Below are positions 54,785 to 62,106 of a stretch of 64,000 bases of DNA, one piece after another. Source of the stretch: Alginatibacterium sediminis (GTDB lineage: Bacteria > Pseudomonadota > Gammaproteobacteria > Enterobacterales > Celerinatantimonadaceae); contig NZ_RAQO01000005.1 in assembly GCF_003610775.1 (NCBI RefSeq), forward strand, positions 434,001 through 498,000, read 5' to 3'. Position numbers and translations under genes: made by a program. The stretch's first letter is position 1, and each line of letters starts with the position of its first letter. The notes below the pieces were generated by a model. That model made no database searches. It was not told where the DNA came from and saw nothing but the letters and a program-made list of their open reading frames with translations.

Positions 54785-55519
54785 TTATAACAATTGGTCT
54801 TGATCCCCTTTGCAGTAAGATGTTTGTAAGGCGTTATAATACTCACGCTTTGATGCACTTAGTTCAATGTCATACTTTTTTTTGATACGCATAAACCTCA
54901 ATATGTACTGGCACTGATTCTTTGGTGGTAACCATTCATCCAAGCCTTTCGCGCCTTTCTGGCGATTTAATGAGGCTTCTACAGCGATTAAGTTAGCAGG
55001 GTCGTTTGCTATGGCTTTACGCTTGTCTTTGGCCCAGACATCAGCTCCATGCTCCCAAGTCCACTTCAAAGGAATTACGTGGTCAATGTCGATTTCTGAA
55101 GCTGAGTAGATGGTATCACCTGTAAACAAAGAGACCCAACGACCAGAGACTACGCGACAGGACTTTTCGGTTTTGAAAGACACAGTAGAAACCGATTGAG
55201 CTATCAAAACTTCAGCTCGGGCATCTTGGCAATCTCCATTAAGATCTGCCCAACCGTGACCAAACTTGCTGCGCGAATATTCATTATCTAAAGCAGATGA
55301 TGCGTTTGAATATGGCGTGTATCCCTTCGGCAATCTTCCACCTGCATTTAAACAGGCTTTCAATGTGCTAAACGAGGTGAAGTTTTTGGTGCGGTTGTAG
55401 CTTGATGAATGTTTATCATGACAAATACCGCTGTTGCTCAACTTAATAATGTTGTCCGCCCACGTTGTAGTGGGGAGAAGAATAGTGATTGTTAATAGGG
55501 TCGCTGCACGTAAACGCAT
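54785..55519 (-). CDS. Secreted HNH-type nuclease
   Basis: About 244 residues from ATG 55519, which has AAGGAAG 7 bases upstream. A signal peptide ends TTTWADN. The C-terminal half has the HNH core: EIDIDHVIPLKWTWEHGADVW (DHV), NDPANLIAVEASLNRQKGAKGLDEWLPP (N and the last H-like position), as in the DUF1524/HNH secreted nucleases. Six cysteines suggest periplasmic disulfides. The island that destroys the chromosomal secreted nuclease EndA therefore carries another secreted nuclease. Confidence 0.82.
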   Translation of the reverse strand: MRLRAATLLTITILLPTTTWADNIIKLSNSGICHDKHSSSYNRTKNFTSFSTLKACLNAGGRLPKGYTPYSNASSALDNEYSRSKFGHGWADLNGDCQDARAEVLIAQSVSTVSFKTEKSCRVVSGRWVSLFTGDTIYSASEIDIDHVIPLKWTWEHGADVWAKDKRKAIANDPANLIAVEASLNRQKGAKGLDEWLPPKNQCQYILRFMRIKKKYDIELSASKREYYNALQTSYCKGDQDQLL

Positions 55520-55777
55520 AAATACTTCCTTGTCGTGGTAATAGGACACTAGATCTGATTACTTTACCAGACACATGATTTCTGCAAAGGGTGTGTTGTT
55601 CAGTCTATTGATTTTCTTTCGGACACAGCCAGTTAGTGCTGTTTTCTCAAGTTTTTTTGTCGAGCGAACGACAGAAATTTGCTATGTGTCTACATGCTCA
55701 TAAATTCCACTCAAAATTCTAGTAAAGCGTAGTCCCTACCTATATGTTGTTACATATAATGCCTGAGGGGAGGTCGA
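55520..55777 (+). promoter_or_regulatory. Upstream region of the recombinase operon
   Basis: A good -10 box, TATAAT, lies at 55755-55760 with a weak -35 (GTCCCT near 55732), and GGGGAGG precedes the first start. No gene is visible in these 258 bases. The palindrome-like GTTACATATA near 55748 shares GTTACAT with the right end of the island. Confidence 0.5.
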
Positions 55778-56926
55778 ATGCTTTGTCTTAAATCCACACC
55801 TGAATTTGAAATAGAAAGTGTCAAGTTTCCCAATTTCCCCTTATTAACTTGGGAAACTGATAATCCAGAATTAGGGATAGAGCCTGGAATGCTTTGTGTA
55901 GAAGCAATGCAATTTATGATATATGAATGCTTAAAACGAGGCCGAGTGAACAGTGAAAATACTTGGTGGACGTATGGTAATCATTTAAGTCAATTCCTGA
56001 CATTTTGTGAGCAGAACAATTTAGATTGGCGAGATATATCTGAAAGCAGTGAAGATGAAATGCTAGTCAGTGCTTATCGTGATCTTTGTGTTGGTGAATT
56101 TGGGATGTCGGTTAACTCAACGAATCAACATCTGAGAACAATAGTGCGTTTTTACTCTTATGGTGTTGATAAATGGTTTGACTCATTACCTTATTCCCTA
56201 GAGTCAGTTTCAGTTAGTAAAGGCCAGCAGTTTCTAGCTCATACCGAGAGGAACGGCGGTAAGAAGTACAGCTCTGATTTGATGATGAGAACTCATGAAA
56301 AAAAAGCTCAGTCTTTATCGATTTATGAGGTTCAAGAGCTGTTATCTGCGATTGAGAACCCAACGCTAAAATTGATGGTTCGTTTATGCCTACAGACAGG
56401 AATTAGGCGTAAAGAGTTGCTGCTTTTCCCTTTGAACGTGATACGAAAACCAGTTGTAAATCAACCTTACTGCAAAGTAAACATCTCGCGAACTAAGGGC
56501 GAGAAAGAGCGAGAAATACACATTCCCTCAAGGTTAATGGGAGATTTGTGGCGCTATGTGAATGAGGCTCGATTTCAGAAGCAGCAAAGGTCAGGTGTGG
56601 TGTCAGATTGCCTGTTTTTATCATCAGATGGTCAAGAGCTAGCCCCTCAAGGCTCAGCCTTTGGGAAGGCACTCAAGGCGCTTAATTTACCATTTCACGT
56701 ATCACCTCACATGCTAAGGCACACTTACGCAACGCACATGCTCAAAGGGCTGCTGGAGTGCAAAAGCAATAAGTTTGAACCATTGATGTACCTACAAGCT
56801 CGACTTGGGCATTCGAGTATCACAACAACGATGAAGTATTTGCACTTGGTCAATGATTTAGTCGATGACTTGTCCATTGAATATCAACAACAGATTGATG
56901 CGATAGTGAAGGAAAATCATGGCTAA
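55778..56926 (+). CDS. Tyrosine recombinase 1 of the island mobility operon
   Basis: 382 residues. The N-terminal SAM-like domain occupies about 40-150. The catalytic domain has Arg I in LQTGIRRKELL (about 210), Lys in SRTKGEKERE, HxxR in SPHMLRHTYATHML (about 322), His in LGHSSIT and Tyr in MKYLH (about 361), so all residues are present. It has the size and position of TnpA in Tn554. Its stop overlaps the next start by 8 bases. It probably cuts and joins the island ends. Confidence 0.92.
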   Translation: MLCLKSTPEFEIESVKFPNFPLLTWETDNPELGIEPGMLCVEAMQFMIYECLKRGRVNSENTWWTYGNHLSQFLTFCEQNNLDWRDISESSEDEMLVSAYRDLCVGEFGMSVNSTNQHLRTIVRFYSYGVDKWFDSLPYSLESVSVSKGQQFLAHTERNGGKKYSSDLMMRTHEKKAQSLSIYEVQELLSAIENPTLKLMVRLCLQTGIRRKELLLFPLNVIRKPVVNQPYCKVNISRTKGEKEREIHIPSRLMGDLWRYVNEARFQKQQRSGVVSDCLFLSSDGQELAPQGSAFGKALKALNLPFHVSPHMLRHTYATHMLKGLLECKSNKFEPLMYLQARLGHSSITTTMKYLHLVNDLVDDLSIEYQQQIDAIVKENHG

Positions 56927-58571
56927 GCAAAGAAAAAATCTGACGATTAACAAAGACAATATTAAGAAAACCTCGGTAGTAGAGTCAACGATTAGTGCTA
57001 CTCAAAATCAAGAGTTTGCCCGACCAATCAACCCTGTTCTGAATTATCCAAACATTGGCCCCAAAGGGGGTTTTGGCGCTAACGTAGACTTGACGAAATA
57101 TTACGGGAAGGGTTATGACGACATCACTAATCGGGTTTATTACACATCCAAAACACTGCTAAAAAATACAAAGGCTTTTACCGAGGAGACTCAACACACA
57201 TACATCGCGAGCGGCTTTAATAATTTTGCCGAATATCTTGAGATCTACAGTAACGCAATTGGCAAGAGCGTAGTGCAATCAGATATTACACCAGCGTTAA
57301 TTGAGAACTACTTGCTTCACCTTCGAGCTAGCGAACTTTCGTTTACCACCCAAAAAAATAGATACACTTTTCTCAAATCACTTTTGTGTCGTATGAATGA
57401 AAAGGGCTATTGGTTGGCTGTTGGTAACATCAATCTCAATAGTGATTTCTTTCCTAAGAACCCTTTTCCTAATTCAAACAAGCGTAAAAAGGGCGAGAAA
57501 CCTCTTCCTCCCTATGAAAAAAGGCAAGTGGTGGTTGCGTTAAAGCAAGCGATTAAACCAATTTATCAAAAGACTGAGTCACTATCTGGTTATGAGTTAA
57601 CGCTGTGCTTACTGGCTATGGCGATTCAGACAGGTATCAATACGCAACCGTTGCTCAATATGACCACTGACGCCCTAAGTGACCATCCACTCAAAGATAA
57701 TCGAAAGCTATTAAGAGTGTTAAAAAAACGAGGTAATAATAACCAAATACGTAGCTTGCGTAAGCTCGAACAATTTGAGGTGATACAAGGTGTAAAACTT
57801 GATGTTGCCTATATGATCGAAAAAATTATTCAGTTGAACGCGTTAGTACGTCAAGAGAGCAATTCGGATTTGGTGTTTATCTATAATAAATCTAAATATA
57901 GTGAGCAAGGAGCTGGAAGCAAGAGTACTTCTCTACAAGAAGTTTCACTTGCGAGAAATATTACCAAGTTCATCAAAGAATACGACCTTAATGATGAGGA
58001 TGGGTGCACAATGAAGCTCAATGTGAGCCGAATTCGCAAAACTTTCATCAATGATATATATGAGCTTAGTAGAGAGAATTTATTGCTTACTGCGCAGCAA
58101 GCAAACCACAGCGGTACGAGTACGCTTGACCATTACTTACAAGCCCCTGAGCAGGCCAAACGAAATCTTGGGCTCATGGGTGAGATACGGGTCAAAGAAC
58201 TAACTTGTGTTGAATCTAATGTACCAGTCGGTCATTGTAAGGATACGATAAATGGAGATAAAGCTCCAAAAAATGGGACGTTTTGCAACAACTTTTTAGG
58301 GTGCTTCCGTTGTAAAAGCTTTGTTATTACTGGTGATGATTTACATAAGCTCTTTAGCTTTTACTGGGCTGTCGTACGCAACCGTTATGAATTTGGTCGC
58401 AAGGAATGGAAGCGGCACCTAAGGAATGTCCTAAAAATAGTGGATGAAGAAGTTGTTCCAGAATTTGTAAAACTCGGTGAATTACAGCGTGTAGAAACCG
58501 AAAAGGAACGAGCAAGAACGAATCCACACCCGTATTGGCAAAATCTCGATATGTTGAAGGTGATACTTTGA
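56919..58571 (+). CDS. Recombinase-like protein 2, catalytic Arg missing
   Basis: 550 residues with a tyrosine-recombinase-like C-terminal half. At the Arg I position it has Asn (QTGINTQPLLN), and the HxxR box is SRIRKTF, with no His but with Arg. His and Tyr remain in ANHSGTSTLDHYLQ. A cysteine cluster follows: VGHCKDT, NGTFCNNFLGCFRCKSF (about 440-475). It overlaps its neighbours, so it is a structural or accessory subunit rather than a lone enzyme. In Tn554 and in GMT trios, one member is likewise atypical. Confidence 0.85.
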   Translation: MAKQRKNLTINKDNIKKTSVVESTISATQNQEFARPINPVLNYPNIGPKGGFGANVDLTKYYGKGYDDITNRVYYTSKTLLKNTKAFTEETQHTYIASGFNNFAEYLEIYSNAIGKSVVQSDITPALIENYLLHLRASELSFTTQKNRYTFLKSLLCRMNEKGYWLAVGNINLNSDFFPKNPFPNSNKRKKGEKPLPPYEKRQVVVALKQAIKPIYQKTESLSGYELTLCLLAMAIQTGINTQPLLNMTTDALSDHPLKDNRKLLRVLKKRGNNNQIRSLRKLEQFEVIQGVKLDVAYMIEKIIQLNALVRQESNSDLVFIYNKSKYSEQGAGSKSTSLQEVSLARNITKFIKEYDLNDEDGCTMKLNVSRIRKTFINDIYELSRENLLLTAQQANHSGTSTLDHYLQAPEQAKRNLGLMGEIRVKELTCVESNVPVGHCKDTINGDKAPKNGTFCNNFLGCFRCKSFVITGDDLHKLFSFYWAVVRNRYEFGRKEWKRHLRNVLKIVDEEVVPEFVKLGELQRVETEKERARTNPHPYWQNLDMLKVIL

Positions 58572-60487
58572 ATTCTTTTGGGTTAACTCTAACGCAATCT
58601 GAGTTGATGACTCAGCAATGCCCAGCTCCAAATGATAGTGCGCTTGAGCAAGCTACAGCTGGTACTCTGGTGGGTATTGTTAGCTACATTAAACTCGATA
58701 ATGGTCACTATCAAATACTCTCTAGGTATGAAGAAGACTTATGGGTGTTTCCTGCTAGCAAAGGCACTAAGTCTGCTAGTAAAAGCGATTTAAATTATAG
58801 CTTTAGTTCCATAAGCGATCCGCAGATGAAGCTCATGGCAAAATGGGTGGTATGGAACAAGTTGAAGGAAGATCTAGCAGCCGGTTCTATACGAAGTTGT
58901 TTAAATACACTGAGAAGCTATTTTCTGTGGGTTAATAGTTCAGAAACTATTGTTGCACATGGTTTAACTGCCTTTACTTCAAGTACCTACGTTAAGCATG
59001 TAAACGCTTGTACGATAAAGAGAGGAGGTGAAATGAAGCCGTTCTCTTCAACAACTAAAAGGGCAAGATTCAGAGCATTAGAAAATCTCTATTGTTATTG
59101 TAAAGATTTTGATTTTGTTAAAGAGCACCCTTGGGTTGATTCCTGTTCAGGTGAACAAGCAGCGAATATTGGCGAGGAGTTACAAGAAGCAAGAAAAAGA
59201 TCTAAAACACCGATCATTCCCGATGAAGTGTTAAAACCTCTTTGTCAGTTTACAAAGTCATATATAGATAGAGTTGATGAACTATTAGCTCTACGGGACA
59301 AACTTGATGCGTTTGTACCTACATCAACGAGTAATAATGTAGGCTGGCAAATACATCAGAAAAGAAAGTACTTACAGTCCATTTCCCCAAAGCATGAAAG
59401 GCTTTTTGATTTCAATAAAGATTTATGTCTACTGCGAGATAGTTGTATCTTCTGGCTGCTACTTACGACAGGTATGCGTGTTCATGAATTACTAGGTATT
59501 AAGCGTGGAGCGTACCGTAGTGAAACAAGGGATGGTGTTACCTATTACTATATTGAATCAGTATCCACAAAAACTCACACTGGCATGGCTGAATGGATTG
59601 TGCCCGAAATAGCGATTCAAGCTATCGACATTCTAGAGCGTTATAGCCTGCCGTTCCAAGAGCAACTTGAAAGTGATTTAATCAAGGCAAAAGCCAATAA
59701 CGACCATATGGAAGTTCATAGGTTAAAGGAAATCTCAAACCATATTTGTTTGTCAGTTGATTCGAATAAAGGAAATGCAGTTATCATATTGTCTGGGCAT
59801 GCAATTAGCGGCACTCGATTGCCTATTTTATGTGAGCAAGTAAATAGCAATTGGAATTTGTCTGCGCATCAGTTCCGTCGCACCTTTGCTAACTATGCGG
59901 TGCATTCCGAGCTGGGTGATTTAAGGGCGTTGAAAGACCATTTTAAGCACTGGTCGATCACCATGACAGTTTTGTATGCTTTTAACGATAATTTGGATGC
60001 GGAACTATTTGAAGAACTGCTCCGAGAGAAATATCTTGTTGAAGAAGAAATTAAGCAAGATTGGTTTGAGTTAGACATGCCTATTACAGGTGGTGCTATG
60101 GCTCAAAAAATAATGCAAGTCCGTGGGGATGGCGAACTAATTAAAGTATTTGGTTCTCTCAGTGCTATGGCGAAGGCATTCTCTAGCTCGATACCGATTC
60201 GCTCTACAGGAATTGGGTGGTGTACCAATGATGACGAGTGCAAGTGTGGCAAACCAGACAATTGTGAAAGCGGTATTGTAGATAAACGGCACTTGCCTTA
60301 CTGGGGTGGATTACTCGTTCAGCAAATGAAGTTGATACATCTGGATGATATTGGAGAGGCTGGTAGAGCGGCTGCCAAGAAAGGCATGGAACGCTGCGAA
60401 AATGTTCTGACGGCATTGGGTGTCAATGTTCAAGCCATGAAGCAAGAGATTAACCAGAGAGAGAACATTGAGGTGATAAATGTCTAA
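58568..60487 (+). CDS. Tyrosine recombinase 3 (large, with zinc-binding tail)
   Basis: About 639 residues from TTG 58568, which overlaps the preceding stop (TTGA) and has GAAGGTG upstream; a TTG at 58535 is possible. The catalytic domain has Arg in TTGMRVHELLG, Lys in VSTKTHTG, HxxR in SAHQFRRTFANY, and His/Tyr in KHWSITMTVLYAF. After it come cysteines CTNDDECKCGKPDNC that may bind zinc. Its size fits TnpB of Tn554. It forms the core of the mobility operon. Confidence 0.9.
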   Translation: MNSFGLTLTQSELMTQQCPAPNDSALEQATAGTLVGIVSYIKLDNGHYQILSRYEEDLWVFPASKGTKSASKSDLNYSFSSISDPQMKLMAKWVVWNKLKEDLAAGSIRSCLNTLRSYFLWVNSSETIVAHGLTAFTSSTYVKHVNACTIKRGGEMKPFSSTTKRARFRALENLYCYCKDFDFVKEHPWVDSCSGEQAANIGEELQEARKRSKTPIIPDEVLKPLCQFTKSYIDRVDELLALRDKLDAFVPTSTSNNVGWQIHQKRKYLQSISPKHERLFDFNKDLCLLRDSCIFWLLLTTGMRVHELLGIKRGAYRSETRDGVTYYYIESVSTKTHTGMAEWIVPEIAIQAIDILERYSLPFQEQLESDLIKAKANNDHMEVHRLKEISNHICLSVDSNKGNAVIILSGHAISGTRLPILCEQVNSNWNLSAHQFRRTFANYAVHSELGDLRALKDHFKHWSITMTVLYAFNDNLDAELFEELLREKYLVEEEIKQDWFELDMPITGGAMAQKIMQVRGDGELIKVFGSLSAMAKAFSSSIPIRSTGIGWCTNDDECKCGKPDNCESGIVDKRHLPYWGGLLVQQMKLIHLDDIGEAGRAAAKKGMERCENVLTALGVNVQAMKQEINQRENIEVINV

Positions 60488-60887
60488 CCAAAAAGAAAAG
60501 GTGACACATAAATCGATACGACTTGCCATTATTCGTATAGAAAAAGGTCGCCCAAATGTTGTTTCTGATAAACGTAAAATGAGTGTGGCTGCCGTTGCCG
60601 AAGAAGCTGGCGTAAGCCGAGCGTTGATTCATCGAGATTGCCCTGACCTGTTAGAGCGCATTAAAGGTGGTGCGAATAAAGGCATACGGCAACAACGTGA
60701 TGCCAAGCAAACTCAACTGAATGATTACAAAAAACGCAATCGAGAGCTTAGAGCAGAGGTCGCTGATTTGAAAGAAATGCTGGCTAAGGTTCAGTCACAA
60801 AATGCCACGTTAATACGGAAAAATATGGCATTGAGTGTGGTTCACGCCAAAATCAGCAATGTTACGCAGTTAGCTTACTCTAAGTGA
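60480..60887 (+). CDS. Small HTH/coiled-coil protein (TnpC- or DUF6262-like)
   Basis: 135 residues. The N-terminal HTH (MSVAAVAEEAGVSRALIHRDCPDLLERI) is TetR-like. The C-terminal half is a coiled coil (QLNDYKKRNRELRAEVADLKEMLAKVQSQNATLIRKN). In Tn554 a small TnpC of similar size and layout controls orientation and frequency of transposition. GAGGTGAT lies before its ATG, and it overlaps the large recombinase by 8 bases. It is the last gene of the operon. Confidence 0.82.
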   Translation: MSNQKEKVTHKSIRLAIIRIEKGRPNVVSDKRKMSVAAVAEEAGVSRALIHRDCPDLLERIKGGANKGIRQQRDAKQTQLNDYKKRNRELRAEVADLKEMLAKVQSQNATLIRKNMALSVVHAKISNVTQLAYSK

Positions 60888-60922
60888 CTGTATATTATTG
60901 AAAAACAAATCAAAAAAGTATC

Positions 60923-60948
60923 TTTTCATGATGTATTCATCATGAAAA
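60923..60948. repeat. Perfect 11-bp inverted repeat near the right island end
   Basis: TTTTCATGATG (60923-60933) and CATCATGAAAA (60938-60948) around TATT follow the operon by 36 bases. No T-run follows, so it may be a weak terminator or a protein-binding site close to the end of the element. Confidence 0.55.
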
Positions 60949-60993
60949 TACGCAACAAGGAATAAAGCTATATAAAACAGCTCCTTATGTTGG

Positions 60994-61021
60994 GTTACAT
61001 GTAACGGGTATTTATAAAATA
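60994..61021 (-). repeat. Right terminal inverted repeat of the island
   Basis: GTTACATGTAAC (60994-61005) is a perfect 12-base palindrome, followed by GGGTATTTATAAAATA and the TGTT core. Read inward it gives AATACC, a spacer and ATGTAAC, matching the left end. Confidence 0.5.
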
Positions 61022-61287
61022 TGTTCCCACTCGATACGTTGCGCCCGTTTTACGTACTTTTCGGTATGGAAACCAGCGGGAGGGAAAACGTTTTTATGGC
61101 TGTCAAATTGCGCTTGGCAATACAAGGTTTGACGCGAATCTTGGTATACCTCGCGCTCTAAAGTGCGTTTGGCTTTGGGAAAGGAACTAATGCTATGGTT
61201 TCCGACCTGGGCCCAGCTGGAGCTCGAGAGAAACAGGCTGAAAATGACCGCAAATACGGGCAGGATTTTGAGTAGTTTTGACGACAT
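61022..61287 (-). pseudogene. endA: endA/dns endonuclease I, 5' fragment
   Basis: From ATG 61287 the frame encodes a signal peptide (LLKILPVFAVIFSLFLSSSSWAQ), then HSISSFPKAKRTLEREVYQDSRQTLYC, and ends RAQRIEWEH followed by Ile-Leu-stop that come from island sequence. The Glu-His of WEH is the catalytic pair of Vvn/Dns-type nucleases, and the Arg and Asn needed with it are in the distant fragment. A shortened secreted peptide could be made but should be inactive. Confidence 0.93.
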
Positions 61288-61371
61288 GTTAAGCAACTTC
61301 TACGACTAGGCTTAGCAACAAATGCGTCATTATATAGTAGTAAAATTATTTAGATAGTTAGCTTGGTTTAG

Positions 61372-61509
61372 CAGCCCGACATTATATCAAAGTGGGTACG
61401 AGGCTTTAGTAGCGAGAACGTTATCGGCAACAAACTCGACCATTCGATGGAACAACTAGGCTTAAAACTTGTTTCCTGTATCCCTACAAATGTAGACCTC
61501 AAGCGATAG
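61372..61509 (+). pseudogene. C-terminal relic of an unknown gene
   Basis: 45 codons open from a stop at 61369 to TAG 61507, reading QPDIISKWVRGFSSENVIG then NKLDHSMEQLGLKLVS and PTNVDLKR. This looks like a real C-terminus, but no start is present and I do not recognise the family. It converges on the GntR fragment, and with it marks a decayed gene cluster. Confidence 0.4.
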
Positions 61510-61511
61510 TC

Positions 61512-61797
61512 TTACTTTTTATCAACGAAAAAATCCGCATGAGCGTTTTTTAAACGTTCAATGGTTGCGTAAACCGTGTCGAGATGAAACTGCATCGCTT
61601 TGAGGGCTTGATCGATGGTCCCAGAATCAAGCGCTTTTAAAATCTGCAAATGTTCCTTTATGACACTTTCCATATGGCCTTGTTCAACAACAACTAAGGA
61701 TCGGACACGGGTGAGTTGCAAGCGAGTTTGATTTACAAAGGTAGTTGCACCTGGATGTTTAGCTGCCTTGGCGATGGTGTGGTGAAAAGCATGATCA
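61512..61797 (-). pseudogene. GntR (FCD-type) regulator, C-terminal fragment
   Basis: The minus strand from about 61797 encodes DHAFHHTIAKAAKHPGATTFV, LTRVRSLVVVEQGHMESVIKEHLQIL and ALDSGTIDQALKAMQFHLDTVYATIERL, the FCD ligand domain of GntR regulators, ending at 61512. The HTH domain is missing. An aldo/keto reductase fragment begins at the same point in the opposite direction, so both lost their 5' ends. Confidence 0.82.
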
Positions 61798-62060
61798 CAT
61801 TCGTAGAAGACCTTGATATTGCCCAACTCGCGATGCAGTTTGCTATCTCAAACACCTCAATCGGCACGACCTTAGTCGGCACCAGTAAACCACAAAATAT
61901 CATCATTAATACTCACTGCGCAGAACAAACCAGCAACGCAGAGTTGATGGCAAAAGTTCTCGATATTTTCAAAGAAGATGGCAACAACATTTGGTCTTTT
62001 GGACGATCAGAGTACGACGAAGATCTATCCCACTTAGCCGGAAACAGGGCCAGCTTGTAG
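61798..62060 (+). pseudogene. Aldo/keto reductase, C-terminal fragment
   Basis: The plus strand reads FVEDLDIAQLAMQFAISNTSIGTTLVGTSKPQNIIINTHCAEQ and continues to 62060. This is the end of an aldo/keto reductase (the SIGTTLVGTSKPQNI pattern is seen in L-fucose-dehydrogenase-like members). The first two thirds, with the catalytic Tyr, are missing. It abuts the GntR fragment. Confidence 0.8.
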
Positions 62061-62106
62061 CATAGTCGCAAAGACGAGTTACACTTTCTTGAACGCTCCC
62101 GGCACT

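Larger units (their letters stand above)
38754..61025. mobile_element. 22.3 kb genomic island inserted in endA
   Basis: The left junction is TACGACG-TGTT-ATGAATACC and the right junction is ATAAAATA-TGTT-CCCACTCG. The sequences outside the two TGTT copies are the two halves of endA, and fusing them gives one open frame reading IEWEHVVPAENF. The island's recombinase operon (55778-60887) lies against the right boundary. Its cargo contains attC sites, toxin-antitoxin genes, two helicase systems, an SMC-like ATPase and a secreted nuclease. Boundaries are known to within the 4-base shared core. Confidence 0.93.

Noticed and set aside
38754-61025. Prophage or ICE interpretation of the island
   Set aside because: No capsid, tail, relaxase or type IV secretion gene is present. 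The recombinase operon and cassette cargo explain the region better.
38754-61025. CRISPR array or cas genes
   Set aside because: I looked for regularly spaced repeats and for Cas proteins and found neither. The repeats here are attC sites and transposon-end units.
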